This document shows, piece by piece, positions 55,773-64,000 of a DNA stretch of 64,000 bases. The stretch covers positions 1 to 64,000 of the forward strand of contig NZ_KB849715.1 of the NCBI RefSeq assembly GCF_000368825.1, given 5' to 3'. Below the pieces are notes generated by a model. It was not told where the DNA came from, made no database searches, and saw nothing but the letters and a program-made list of their open reading frames with translations. The stretch's first letter is position 1, and every line of letters begins with the position of its first letter. Made by a program: the position numbers and the translations under genes. This DNA comes from Acinetobacter ursingii DSM 16037 = CIP 107286. Its GTDB lineage: Bacteria > Pseudomonadota > Gammaproteobacteria > Pseudomonadales > Moraxellaceae.

Positions 55773-55947
55773 GTGTACTTCCTTTTCAATATTGTTGTTC
55801 TATCTTGAGACTTAAAGATTCTCATGATTTTTACATAAAAAATCATCCTATATTGCGCTACAGATGAAAACTTTACAGTCAGATGTTGATTAAAAATACG
55901 CTTGATTTGTGAAATATTAAATAAATCATAACGCTTATTATCCTCCC

Positions 55948-55986
55948 ATAAAAAATCCCCGATACACTAGCTTGCATCGAGGATCA
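55948..55986 (-). terminator. Terminator of aspD
   Basis: On the minus strand ATCCTCGAT pairs with ATCGGGGAT (one G-T or mismatch pair) around a 12-nt loop and is followed by TTTTTT. It starts about 18 bp after the aspD stop. Confidence 0.8.
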
Positions 55987-56003
55987 TATTTAGGGTTCTG
56001 AAG

Positions 56004-57623
<1,620 letters not shown>

Positions 57624-57663
57624 TTATAGTAAATCGTGTAATTATGATGTGGGTTGGTCATTA

Positions 57664-57666
57664 GAC
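57664..57666. repeat. Target-site duplication GAC, left
   Basis: GAC immediately precedes the left IS copy and matches GAC at 63224-63226 just beyond the right IS copy. The inner IS flanks (ATA on the right of the first copy, TTT on the left of the second) do not match. A 3-bp duplication is normal for IS3-family insertion. Confidence 0.8.
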
Positions 57667-57754
57667 AGAGGTGGATCAGGAAATTTGAACAACACTTATA
57701 AGTGATATTTTGCTCCCCAAATGATGTTATAAACATCAATATATGGAGTATTTT

Positions 57755-58060
57755 ATGGCACGTAGACCAAGAAGAAATCATTCAAATGATTTTAAAGCTA
57801 AGGTAGCACTTGCTGCGATTAAAGCAGAAAAAACACTTGCTGAATTGAGTGCTGAATTTGATGTTCATCAAAACCAAATTATCGACTGGAAAAATCAACT
57901 GATTTCAGCTTCCTCGCAAGCTTTCGATCAATCAAAAGCTCCAACAGAACCACCCATCGATCTAAAAAAACTACATGCAAAAATCGGTGAGCAGGCATTA
58001 GAAATTGATTTTTTAGAAGGTGTGTTGAAGAAACTGGGCCGCTTCAACCACAAAAGTTAA
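57755..58060 (+). CDS. IS3-family transposase OrfA (left copy)
   Basis: OrfA is the DNA-binding subunit, 101 residues. It has a helix-turn-helix (HSNDFKAKVALAAIKAEKTL, then LSAEFDVHQNQIIDWKNQLI) and a C-terminal leucine-zipper-like segment (LKKLHAKIGEQALEIDFLEG). The ATG at 57755 has GGAG six bases upstream; another ATG four codons earlier precedes that site. A TTTTTTA heptamer at 58009-58015, read as T-TTT-TTA, could cause -1 frameshifting into orfB. Confidence 0.92.
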   Translation: MARRPRRNHSNDFKAKVALAAIKAEKTLAELSAEFDVHQNQIIDWKNQLISASSQAFDQSKAPTEPPIDLKKLHAKIGEQALEIDFLEGVLKKLGRFNHKS

Positions 58061-58146
58061 TCGATGACTCACTTCAGATTTCAGTATCTAAGCAAGCTCA
58101 GCTGCTGAAAGTCTCCCGTGGTTGTTATTACTATCGCCCAAAACCT

Positions 58147-58887
58147 GTGAGTGCATCAGATCTGAAGCTAATGCGGTGTATGGATGAGTTACATATGCAA
58201 TACCCTTTTGCAGGTAGCCGTATGATGCGTGATTTGTTGAATCGTCAAGGACATCATATAGGACGACGTCATACACGTACTTTAATGAAGAAAATGGGCA
58301 TTAATGCGTTATATTGCAAACCAAATTTAAGCCAGGCTAATCAAGCTCACCGCAAATATCCATATCTGCTCAAAGGATTGGCTATTCAGCGCAGTAATCA
58401 AGTGTGGTCTACGGATATAACGTATATCCCTATGGCAAAAGGCTTTGTTTATTTATGTGCTGTGATTGATTGGCATAGCCGCAAGGTACTTGCGCATAGA
58501 GTATCGATTAGTATGGAGGTTACATTTTGCATAGAAACATTAAATGAAGCTATTGAAAAATATGGTCGACCTGAAATATTTAATACAGACCAAGGCAGTC
58601 AGTTTACCAGTGATGCATTTATTGATGTATTGAAATCAAATGGCATTCAAATCAGTATGGATGGTAAAGGTCGATGGGTTGATAATGTGATGGTTGAACG
58701 ATTATGGCGGAGCGTTAAATATGAAGAGGTGTATCTCAAAGCCTACAGCAATGTTTTGGATGCGAAGAAGCAATTAAACGCATATTTTGAATTTTATAAT
58801 TTGAAACGACCTCATTCGAGTCTGGACAAAATGACTCCAGATGAGTTTTACTATGACCAGCTACCACAACAAAATAAGGTAGCTTAA
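58147..58887 (+). CDS. IS3-family transposase OrfB, DDE integrase (left copy)
   Basis: OrfB carries the catalytic rve domain. DDE residues are visible in VWSTDITYIP, IFNTDQGSQFTSD and VERLWRSVKYEEVY. MRDLLNRQGHHIGRRHTRTL is the HTH_21 region before it. The GTG at 58147 is only a formal start: the same frame is open back to about 58010 without a stop. The active protein is therefore probably an OrfAB fusion made by -1 frameshift near 58009, reading through residues such as LQPQKLIDDSLQISVSKQAQ. Confidence 0.9.
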   Translation: MSASDLKLMRCMDELHMQYPFAGSRMMRDLLNRQGHHIGRRHTRTLMKKMGINALYCKPNLSQANQAHRKYPYLLKGLAIQRSNQVWSTDITYIPMAKGFVYLCAVIDWHSRKVLAHRVSISMEVTFCIETLNEAIEKYGRPEIFNTDQGSQFTSDAFIDVLKSNGIQISMDGKGRWVDNVMVERLWRSVKYEEVYLKAYSNVLDAKKQLNAYFEFYNLKRPHSSLDKMTPDEFYYDQLPQQNKVA

Positions 58888-58922
58888 CTAGAGCAGAGTA
58901 TCACTTATAAATAAGCTTTTAG

Positions 58923-58953
58923 TTGTTCAAACATGTGGGACCACCTCTATATT
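58923..58953 (+). promoter_or_regulatory. Possible hybrid promoter at the IS / alkylsulfatase junction
   Basis: TTGTTC (58923-58928) or TTCAAA (58926-58931) in the IS terminal repeat could serve as -35. TATATT (58948-58953), spanning the IS boundary at 58948/58949, could be the -10. Spacers are 19 and 16 bp. Transcription would begin about a dozen bases before the alkylsulfatase ATG. Weak match, supported mainly by position. Confidence 0.4.
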
Positions 58954-58971
58954 TTGAAAAAAGGAATGACA

Positions 58972-60927
58972 ATGAAAATTAAATTTTTAACAGTCTCATT
59001 GATGTTTATTTTGCCATTTTCTGTTTTGGCAGCAAATGGGCAAGTCGAAAAAGCGGTCATTGAATCAAATAATGCGTATAAAACGAAATATAATTTAGAC
59101 GATATGACTGAGTTTAATCATGCGCAAAAAGGTTTTATTGCTAAGCCAACCGGTCAAATTAAAAGTGAGAAAGGCAATGTGATCTGGGATTTTGATGCAT
59201 TTAATTTTTTAAATGATCCAGCACCAAATACTGTTAATCCTGCGCTATGGCGACAAGCAAAGCTAAACAACAATGTTGGTCTATTTAAAGTGACAGATCG
59301 AGTTTGGCAAATTCGTGGTTTTGATTTGGCAAATATGACCATTATTCAGGGTGATACTGGCTGGATTATTGTGGATACATTAACCTCCAAAGAAACGGCA
59401 GAAGCAGCACTTAAATTTGCTAGGCAGCATTTAGGTGAGCAAAAAATTTCAGCCATTATCTTTACCCATAGCCATATCGATCATTTTGGTGGGGCGTTAG
59501 GGGTTCTTTCTAGTGACGAAATTAACGCAAGAAAAACTCCAATTATTGCGCCACAAGGTTTTATGGAAGAAGCGACCAGTGAAAATGTAATGGCAGGTTC
59601 AGCCATGATACGTCGTGCGACTTATATGTATGGAACTTTTTTACCTAAGAATGCCGAAGGATTGGTGGATACTGGTTTAGGTAAGGCTGTTGCTGTGGGA
59701 AAAATGGGAATCCTTGAGCCTACACAACTGATCACCCAAGCAGAACAGAAAATGAGCATTGATGGTTTGGATTTTGTGTTCTATAACGTGCCGGGTTCAG
59801 AAGCACCTGCTGAATTAACATTCTCTATTCCATCACTGAAACTTTATAATGGCGCAGAAATTCTTTCGCATACCATGCATAATCTTTATACCCTTCGAGG
59901 TGCTAAAGTACGTGATGCCTTAAAATGGGTGGGCTATTTAGACCAAGCAATGCAGCATGCCAAAGCATCCGATGTATTGATTGCACAACATCATTGGCCG
60001 GTCTGGGGCAATGACAATATTCAAGATTTTATTAAAACCCAGCGAGATGTTTATAAATTCACTCATGATCAGACGGTAAGATATATGAACTCTGGTTTTA
60101 ATGGTGCTGAAATTGCCGAGAAAATTCAGCTTCCAGCGGCACTTGATCAAAAGCTATATGCGCATGGCTATTATGGAACCTTAAAGCATAATGTAAAAGC
60201 GGTATACCAATACTATATGGGATGGTTCGATGCTCATCCTTCCAATTTAGATCCTTTACCGCCTAAAGCTGTTGCAAAAAAATATATTGAGTTAGCAGGT
60301 GGAGAGAACAATGCATTGAAAAATGCGCAGGATGCCTATGCTCAAGCTGACTATAGATGGGCTGCCGAGATTTTAAAACATATTGTGTTGAATAACCCTC
60401 AAAACCAACAAGCGAAAGACTTATTGGCAAATACTTATCGTCAATTGGGCTATGCTGCTGAGGCTTCGACTTGGCGTAATTTCTTTTTGGTGGGCGCTCA
60501 AGAGTTACAGAATAATGTACCACTACAAAATACCTCTGATCCGAGTGATTTATTGATTCACACGCCAACTGAAAGATTTCTTGAAGCCATGGCGACAAAT
60601 TTAGATGTGGAAAATTTAAAAAATGAAAACCAGTGTATCAATCTGGTTTTGTCGGATACCCAAGAGAATTTTTCATTATGGGTTGAAAACTCAGTCATGC
60701 AGTTTAAACGTCATGATGACAGTAATGGTTTGGCATCGGATTGCCCAACATTAACCGTAACCAAGCCCTTATATCTAAAAATGATTACAGGTCAAATAGA
60801 AGGGGTAAAAGTCCTGCTTTCTAAAGACAGTAAAGTCAAAGGCAATCCATTGAAAATTGGAAAATTCTTTACAATGTTTAAACGTCCAGATTCAATTTTC
60901 CCAATTGTGACTCGACCAAATGGTTAG
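58972..60927 (+). CDS. SdsA-type alkyl sulfatase (metallo-beta-lactamase fold)
   Basis: A secreted enzyme of 651 residues expected to cleave primary alkyl sulfates such as dodecyl sulfate to alcohol and sulfate. A Sec signal (KFLTVSLMFILPFSVLAANG) is followed by the metallo-beta-lactamase domain with HSHIDH at residues 166-171 (THSHIDHFGGALGV). Further expected metal ligands lie in PGSEAPAELTF, YNGAEILSHTMHNLYTLRGA and AQHHWPVWGN. A dimerisation region follows (YAQADYRWAAEILKHIVLNN) and then a C-terminal SCP2-like domain. The ATG at 58972 has AAGGA six bases upstream. The IS begins only 23 bp upstream, so the native promoter is absent. Confidence 0.92.
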   Translation: MKIKFLTVSLMFILPFSVLAANGQVEKAVIESNNAYKTKYNLDDMTEFNHAQKGFIAKPTGQIKSEKGNVIWDFDAFNFLNDPAPNTVNPALWRQAKLNNNVGLFKVTDRVWQIRGFDLANMTIIQGDTGWIIVDTLTSKETAEAALKFARQHLGEQKISAIIFTHSHIDHFGGALGVLSSDEINARKTPIIAPQGFMEEATSENVMAGSAMIRRATYMYGTFLPKNAEGLVDTGLGKAVAVGKMGILEPTQLITQAEQKMSIDGLDFVFYNVPGSEAPAELTFSIPSLKLYNGAEILSHTMHNLYTLRGAKVRDALKWVGYLDQAMQHAKASDVLIAQHHWPVWGNDNIQDFIKTQRDVYKFTHDQTVRYMNSGFNGAEIAEKIQLPAALDQKLYAHGYYGTLKHNVKAVYQYYMGWFDAHPSNLDPLPPKAVAKKYIELAGGENNALKNAQDAYAQADYRWAAEILKHIVLNNPQNQQAKDLLANTYRQLGYAAEASTWRNFFLVGAQELQNNVPLQNTSDPSDLLIHTPTERFLEAMATNLDVENLKNENQCINLVLSDTQENFSLWVENSVMQFKRHDDSNGLASDCPTLTVTKPLYLKMITGQIEGVKVLLSKDSKVKGNPLKIGKFFTMFKRPDSIFPIVTRPNG

Positions 60928-61233
60928 GGGGGAAATAACGAAACTTAAATGTGTAGGCTTAGATCAATAGCACAGAATAAAATGGGAGAACTTATTGACT
61001 CAGTTCTCCCATTTTTTATATCAGTATTAAAAAATATTTAGACATTTTAAGTAGGTCTATTTTCATTAGAGAATTTAAAAGAACAAGTCTCTTTATCAGC
61101 TAAAATATTATTTGGTATGACTGAACTAGGATTATATCCACATTGATGTATTCGGGAACTCGTATTAGCTTGAATTGTGAATTAGATAAGGCTCATCTAT
61201 AATTAAATTCTTGCGTGTAGAAAATAGAGAAGT
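60928..61233. other. Gene-free stretch between the alkylsulfatase and tetR genes
   Basis: These 306 bp hold the alkylsulfatase terminator (60979-61018) and then about 215 bp of AT-rich DNA that should contain the tetR promoter. I see no coding sequence and no clear long palindrome to serve as a TetR operator. Confidence 0.5.
60979..61018 (+). terminator. Terminator of the alkylsulfatase gene
   Basis: AATGGGAGAAC (60981-60991) and GTTCTCCCATT (61003-61013) form an 11-pair stem with a run of T after it. Confidence 0.92.
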
Positions 61234-61851
61234 ATGTCATCACAATCTCAAGTCGCTTCTACTCAGGTGACAAAAAGGCAAACCAAGCCAGCAGAAGTCC
61301 GAATTGATGAGCTGATGAATGCTGCACAAACGCTTTTTTTAGCAAAAGGCGTTGAAGCCACCACGATTAGTGAAATTATTGCCAGTGTGGGCGTTGCTAA
61401 AGGGACCTTTTATCATTACTTTGAATCGAAACAGCATATTGTTGAAGCCTTAAAAAAACGTTATATCGATTTTTTTATCGCGGCCTTAGACACAGCTGTT
61501 GCAACATGTGATGCTGAAGATTGGGTCAGTCAATTTAAGGTTTGGATCTCTGCCAATATACAAACCTATCTCGAAAGCTATGCTATACATGATATTGTTT
61601 TTGGTGCACATCACCATGAACGAAAAAATAATGAAAAAAATATGATATTGGAACAACTGCTGCAAATCTTAAATGGAGGGCAGCAGGCGGATATTTGGCA
61701 TTTAGAACAGCCAAGATTAACCGCTTTGTTGATTTATTCAGGTGTACATGGGGTTGCAGATGAAGCAATTGCCAATCAACTACAAGATAGCACAGATTTT
61801 TCTCAACAAATTGCGCTGCAATATTTAAAAATGCTCCATCATGATGGCTGA
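61234..61851 (+). CDS. TetR/AcrR-family transcriptional regulator
   Basis: A 205-residue regulator. The N-terminal helix-turn-helix is intact: MNAAQTLFLAKGVEATTISE, then IIASVGVAKGTFYHYFESKQ. The larger C-terminal ligand-binding domain is divergent, with DIVFGAHHHERKNNEKNMIL. It sits in the composite transposon downstream of the alkylsulfatase gene and in the same direction, which suggests local control of that gene or of linked genes left at the donor site. The ligand is unknown. GAGAAGT precedes the ATG. Confidence 0.88.
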   Translation: MSSQSQVASTQVTKRQTKPAEVRIDELMNAAQTLFLAKGVEATTISEIIASVGVAKGTFYHYFESKQHIVEALKKRYIDFFIAALDTAVATCDAEDWVSQFKVWISANIQTYLESYAIHDIVFGAHHHERKNNEKNMILEQLLQILNGGQQADIWHLEQPRLTALLIYSGVHGVADEAIANQLQDSTDFSQQIALQYLKMLHHDG

Positions 61852-62029
61852 CTTTCACTATGACCTTGAATCATATAAATCGCTTCTCGTCTGATATTCT
61901 TTTATTATCAATTTTAATTAGAACCCTAAACGATGCATTTTAGAGGTGGATCAGGAAATTTGAACAACACTTATAAGTGATATTTTGCTCCCCAAATGAT
62001 GTTATAAACATCAATATATGGAGTATTTT

Positions 62030-62335
62030 ATGGCACGTAGACCAAGAAGAAATCATTCAAATGATTTTAAAGCTAAGGTAGCACTTGCTGCGATTAAAGC
62101 AGAAAAAACACTTGCTGAATTGAGTGCTGAATTTGATGTTCATCAAAACCAAATTATCGACTGGAAAAATCAACTGATTTCAGCTTCCTCGCAAGCTTTC
62201 GATCAATCAAAAGCTCCAACAGAACCACCCATCGATCTAAAAAAACTACATGCAAAAATCGGTGAGCAGGCATTAGAAATTGATTTTTTAGAAGGTGTGT
62301 TGAAGAAACTGGGCCGCTTCAACCACAAAAGTTAA
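62030..62335 (+). CDS. IS3-family transposase OrfA (right copy)
   Basis: Identical in sequence to the left-copy OrfA: 101 residues, N-terminal helix-turn-helix and C-terminal leucine-zipper-like helix. The ATG at 62030 has GGAG six bases upstream. The equivalent slippery heptamer lies at 62284-62290. Confidence 0.92.
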   Translation: MARRPRRNHSNDFKAKVALAAIKAEKTLAELSAEFDVHQNQIIDWKNQLISASSQAFDQSKAPTEPPIDLKKLHAKIGEQALEIDFLEGVLKKLGRFNHKS

Positions 62336-62421
62336 TCGATGACTCACTTCAGATTTCAGTATCTAAGCAAGCTCAGCTGCTGAAAGTCTCCCGTGGTTGT
62401 TATTACTATCGCCCAAAACCT

Positions 62422-63162
62422 GTGAGTGCATCAGATCTGAAGCTAATGCGGTGTATGGATGAGTTACATATGCAATACCCTTTTGCAGGTAGCCGTATGA
62501 TGCGTGATTTGTTGAATCGTCAAGGACATCATATAGGACGACGTCATACACGTACTTTAATGAAGAAAATGGGCATTAATGCGTTATATTGCAAACCAAA
62601 TTTAAGCCAGGCTAATCAAGCTCACCGCAAATATCCATATCTGCTCAAAGGATTGGCTATTCAGCGCAGTAATCAAGTGTGGTCTACGGATATAACGTAT
62701 ATCCCTATGGCAAAAGGCTTTGTTTATTTATGTGCTGTGATTGATTGGCATAGCCGCAAGGTACTTGCGCATAGAGTATCGATTAGTATGGAGGTTACAT
62801 TTTGCATAGAAACATTAAATGAAGCTATTGAAAAATATGGTCGACCTGAAATATTTAATACAGACCAAGGCAGTCAGTTTACCAGTGATGCATTTATTGA
62901 TGTATTGAAATCAAATGGCATTCAAATCAGTATGGATGGTAAAGGTCGATGGGTTGATAATGTGATGGTTGAACGATTATGGCGGAGCGTTAAATATGAA
63001 GAGGTGTATCTCAAAGCCTACAGCAATGTTTTGGATGCGAAGAAGCAATTAAACGCATATTTTGAATTTTATAATTTGAAACGACCTCATTCGAGTCTGG
63101 ACAAAATGACTCCAGATGAGTTTTACTATGACCAGCTACCACAACAAAATAAGGTAGCTTAA
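62422..63162 (+). CDS. IS3-family transposase OrfB, DDE integrase (right copy)
   Basis: Identical to the left-copy OrfB, with intact DDE residues (STDITYIP, NTDQGSQF, VERLWRS). Both copies seem functional, as no stop or frameshift breaks either. As in the left copy, the frame is open upstream of the GTG at 62422, consistent with translation by -1 frameshift from orfA. Confidence 0.9.
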   Translation: MSASDLKLMRCMDELHMQYPFAGSRMMRDLLNRQGHHIGRRHTRTLMKKMGINALYCKPNLSQANQAHRKYPYLLKGLAIQRSNQVWSTDITYIPMAKGFVYLCAVIDWHSRKVLAHRVSISMEVTFCIETLNEAIEKYGRPEIFNTDQGSQFTSDAFIDVLKSNGIQISMDGKGRWVDNVMVERLWRSVKYEEVYLKAYSNVLDAKKQLNAYFEFYNLKRPHSSLDKMTPDEFYYDQLPQQNKVA

Positions 63163-63193
63163 CTAGAGCAGAGTATCACTTATAAATAAGCTT

Positions 63194-64000
63194 TTAGTTG
63201 TTCAAACATGTGGGACCACCTCTGACCAGACCCACAATTAAAGGACCGAGTAAAGTTAAGAATACATTTGCAAGCGCATAAGTGATTGCAAACGGAACCG
63301 TAGGAATAGAGTTTCCAGCTTTATCTAATACCGCACCAAAGGCTGGATTTGCGCTACGCGCACCTGAGAGCGCACCTGCAAAGACGGCAACGTTATCGTA
63401 CCGAAGGACATAACGTCCAAATAGCATACTCAGAATAAGAGGAACTAGTGTCACCACCACTCCAATAAGGAATAGAGAAAGTCCACTTTCTTTCACCGTT
63501 TGAATTGCCTGTAAACCAGACTGCAAGCCCACTGCTGCCACAAAGCCTGCCAAGCCTAGATCTTTTAACAGCTGAGAAGCAGCTAAAGGCATATTGCCGT
63601 GGATTTGATCACGACTCCGTATCCAGCCGAAGACTAAACCTGAAAGCAGTGCACCACCGCCTGCACCTAAAGTTAAAGGAATATCTCCAAGATGAACAAC
63701 AATAAGACCGATCGCTAAACCAATGGCTAAACCCGCACCATGGAAAATCCAGTCAGTTTTAATGCTTTCTGGAATCGCCTGACCGCCCTCTTTCACGACT
63801 CGAGCTAGGTCACTTTGAGTACCATAGACAGTGACTACATCACCACGATGAAAAATAAAATCATCGGTAAGTTCAACAGGCTCTCCATTACGTTTAATAC
63901 CTAAGATATAAATACCGTGCTTTAAATACGGTGGAGTATTTGATTTTAAATCGCCTAGTGTTCGGTTGATATATTTTGAATTCTTCAGGATGACATCGGT
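63194..64000 (-). CDS. aspT: Aspartate:alanine antiporter AspT, C-terminal part with IS-derived tail (partial)
   Basis: AspT exchanges external aspartate for internal alanine. The visible 268 residues are the C-terminal half; the start lies beyond the right edge. A TrkA_C (RCK_C) domain comes first (LKHGIYILGIKRNG, FIFHRGDVVTVYGTQSDLAR). About six membrane helices follow, with GAGGGALLSGLVFGWIRSR and VFAGALSGARSANPAFGAVL, typical of the AspT/YbjL duplication family. The native protein would end ...GPLIVGLV. In this window the transposon adds RGGPTCLNN before a new stop at 63194. The native final Val codon (GTC, 63224-63226) is preserved by the target duplication. Confidence 0.9.
   Translation of the reverse strand, partial: TDVILKNSKYINRTLGDLKSNTPPYLKHGIYILGIKRNGEPVELTDDFIFHRGDVVTVYGTQSDLARVVKEGGQAIPESIKTDWIFHGAGLAIGLAIGLIVVHLGDIPLTLGAGGGALLSGLVFGWIRSRDQIHGNMPLAASQLLKDLGLAGFVAAVGLQSGLQAIQTVKESGLSLFLIGVVVTLVPLILSMLFGRYVLRYDNVAVFAGALSGARSANPAFGAVLDKAGNSIPTVPFAITYALANVFLTLLGPLIVGLVRGGPTCLNN
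63224..63226. repeat. Target-site duplication GAC, right
   Basis: GAC follows the right IS end and repeats the GAC at 57664-57666. On the minus strand it is GTC, the last sense codon of aspT; in the left copy it is followed directly by TAA, the original aspT stop. Confidence 0.8.

Larger units (their letters stand above)
57667..58948 (+). mobile_element. IS3-family insertion sequence, left copy
   Basis: The element is 1282 bp long. Its ends share AGAGGTGG at the tips and TTTGAACAAC about 17 bp in, giving a 27-bp imperfect inverted repeat (about 20 matches). The palindrome CACTTATAAGTG occurs just inside the left end, and a near copy lies inside the right end. It has two overlapping-phase genes, orfA and orfB. 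The proteins are identical to those of the right copy, and the DNA appears identical too, so one copy arose recently from the other. Confidence 0.92.
57667..63223. mobile_element. Composite transposon: IS3 - sdsA-like - tetR - IS3 (5557 bp)
   Basis: Two direct 1282-bp IS copies (57667-58948 and 61942-63223) bracket 2993 bp of cargo. A 3-bp duplication GAC flanks the whole structure, and neither IS copy alone has matching flanks. Removing the element plus one GAC rejoins the aspT reading frame to a TAA stop, giving a normal aspT-aspD operon. Cargo is an alkylsulfatase gene and a TetR-type regulator gene. The structure indicates one transposition event of the whole unit rather than two independent IS insertions. 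Confidence 0.85.
61942..63223 (+). mobile_element. IS3-family insertion sequence, right copy
   Basis: Same 1282-bp element as the left copy, in the same orientation and offset by 4275 bp. Ends are AGAGGTGG and CCACCTCT. Encoded proteins are identical to the left copy. Its left flank is TTT and its right flank GAC, so it lacks its own target duplication. The right end also supplies the last nine codons and stop of the modified aspT on the opposite strand. Confidence 0.92.

Noticed and set aside
58088..58276. A 62-codon minus-strand frame in each IS copy
   Set aside because: It overlaps the orfB coding region, carries no motif, and repeats only because the IS is duplicated.
57667..63223. Two independent IS insertions instead of a composite transposon
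   Set aside because: Independent insertions would each have matching 3-bp flanks. Only the outer flanks match, and both copies are identical and in the same direction.
63194..64000. aspT as a pseudogene truncated by the IS
   Set aside because: The frame is complete to its native last residue and gains only nine codons, so loss of function is not implied by the sequence.

Overview
The window reads as a chromosomal segment of an Acinetobacter-type gammaproteobacterium. The grounds are the AT-rich intergenic DNA, a fused tyrA-aroA gene next to pheA, a membrane PQQ glucose dehydrogenase, a BapA-type adhesin and the ruvAB-ybgC-tol-pal order. Genus is an inference from gene content; no rRNA or species marker lies in the window. 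Most of the first 57 kb is core genome. The last 6.4 kb contains the only clear mobile DNA.

Layout. 1-705: N-terminus of a giant Bap-like type I-secreted adhesin, running off the left edge. 1.0-5.3 kb: a lipoprotein, then the LPS block kdsD-kdsC-lptC-lptA-lptB (minus strand). 5.5-7.1 kb: cysS and tRNA-Gly(GCC) with its own consensus promoter and terminator. 7.2-9.6 kb: gcd. 10.0-13.6 kb: tauABCD for taurine import and desulfonation. 13.9-16.9 kb: dgt, ruvA, ruvB. 16.9-17.4 kb: a structured repeat array and an unexplained non-coding stretch. 17.4-22.4 kb: the ybgC-tolQRAB-pal envelope system. 22.4-26.1 kb: a small protein, fbp, an RNA methyltransferase, and an ECF sigma / single-TM / DUF3106-like trio. 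26.1-31.9 kb: a diguanylate cyclase, pyrC, rnt, tRNA-Glu(TTC), an amino-acid permease and a hydrolase. 31.9-35.2 kb: fdhD and a formate-dehydrogenase-like molybdoenzyme. 35.5-40.5 kb: a FabH-like synthase and hrpA. 40.9-44.6 kb: ahpC and ahpF, separated by three small genes. 44.7-55.8 kb: a lipoprotein, GNAT, HD-domain protein, yaaA, pepD, tyrA-aroA, pheA, an esterase, a DJ-1/PfpI protein and an acyl-CoA dehydrogenase. 56.0-64.0 kb: aspD and aspT, split by a transposon.

The most notable feature is a 5557-bp composite transposon at 57667-63223. Two direct 1282-bp IS3-family copies flank an SdsA-type alkylsulfatase gene and a TetR regulator. A 3-bp duplication (GAC) lies only at the outer ends of the whole structure, which indicates it moved as one unit. 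It landed exactly between the last sense codon and the stop codon of aspT (aspartate:alanine antiporter). AspT therefore keeps all its native residues and gains nine IS-encoded residues, while aspD (aspartate 4-decarboxylase), originally 58 bp downstream, is now 5.6 kb away. The first IS lies only 23 bp upstream of the alkylsulfatase start codon and may supply part of its promoter.

Other signals worth attention are a 60-nt repeat array after ruvB whose hairpin shows compensatory base changes, a 74-nt palindrome-rich element found twice 30 kb apart, and long inverted repeats upstream of ahpC, ahpF and tolB. No CRISPR array, prophage or rRNA was seen.
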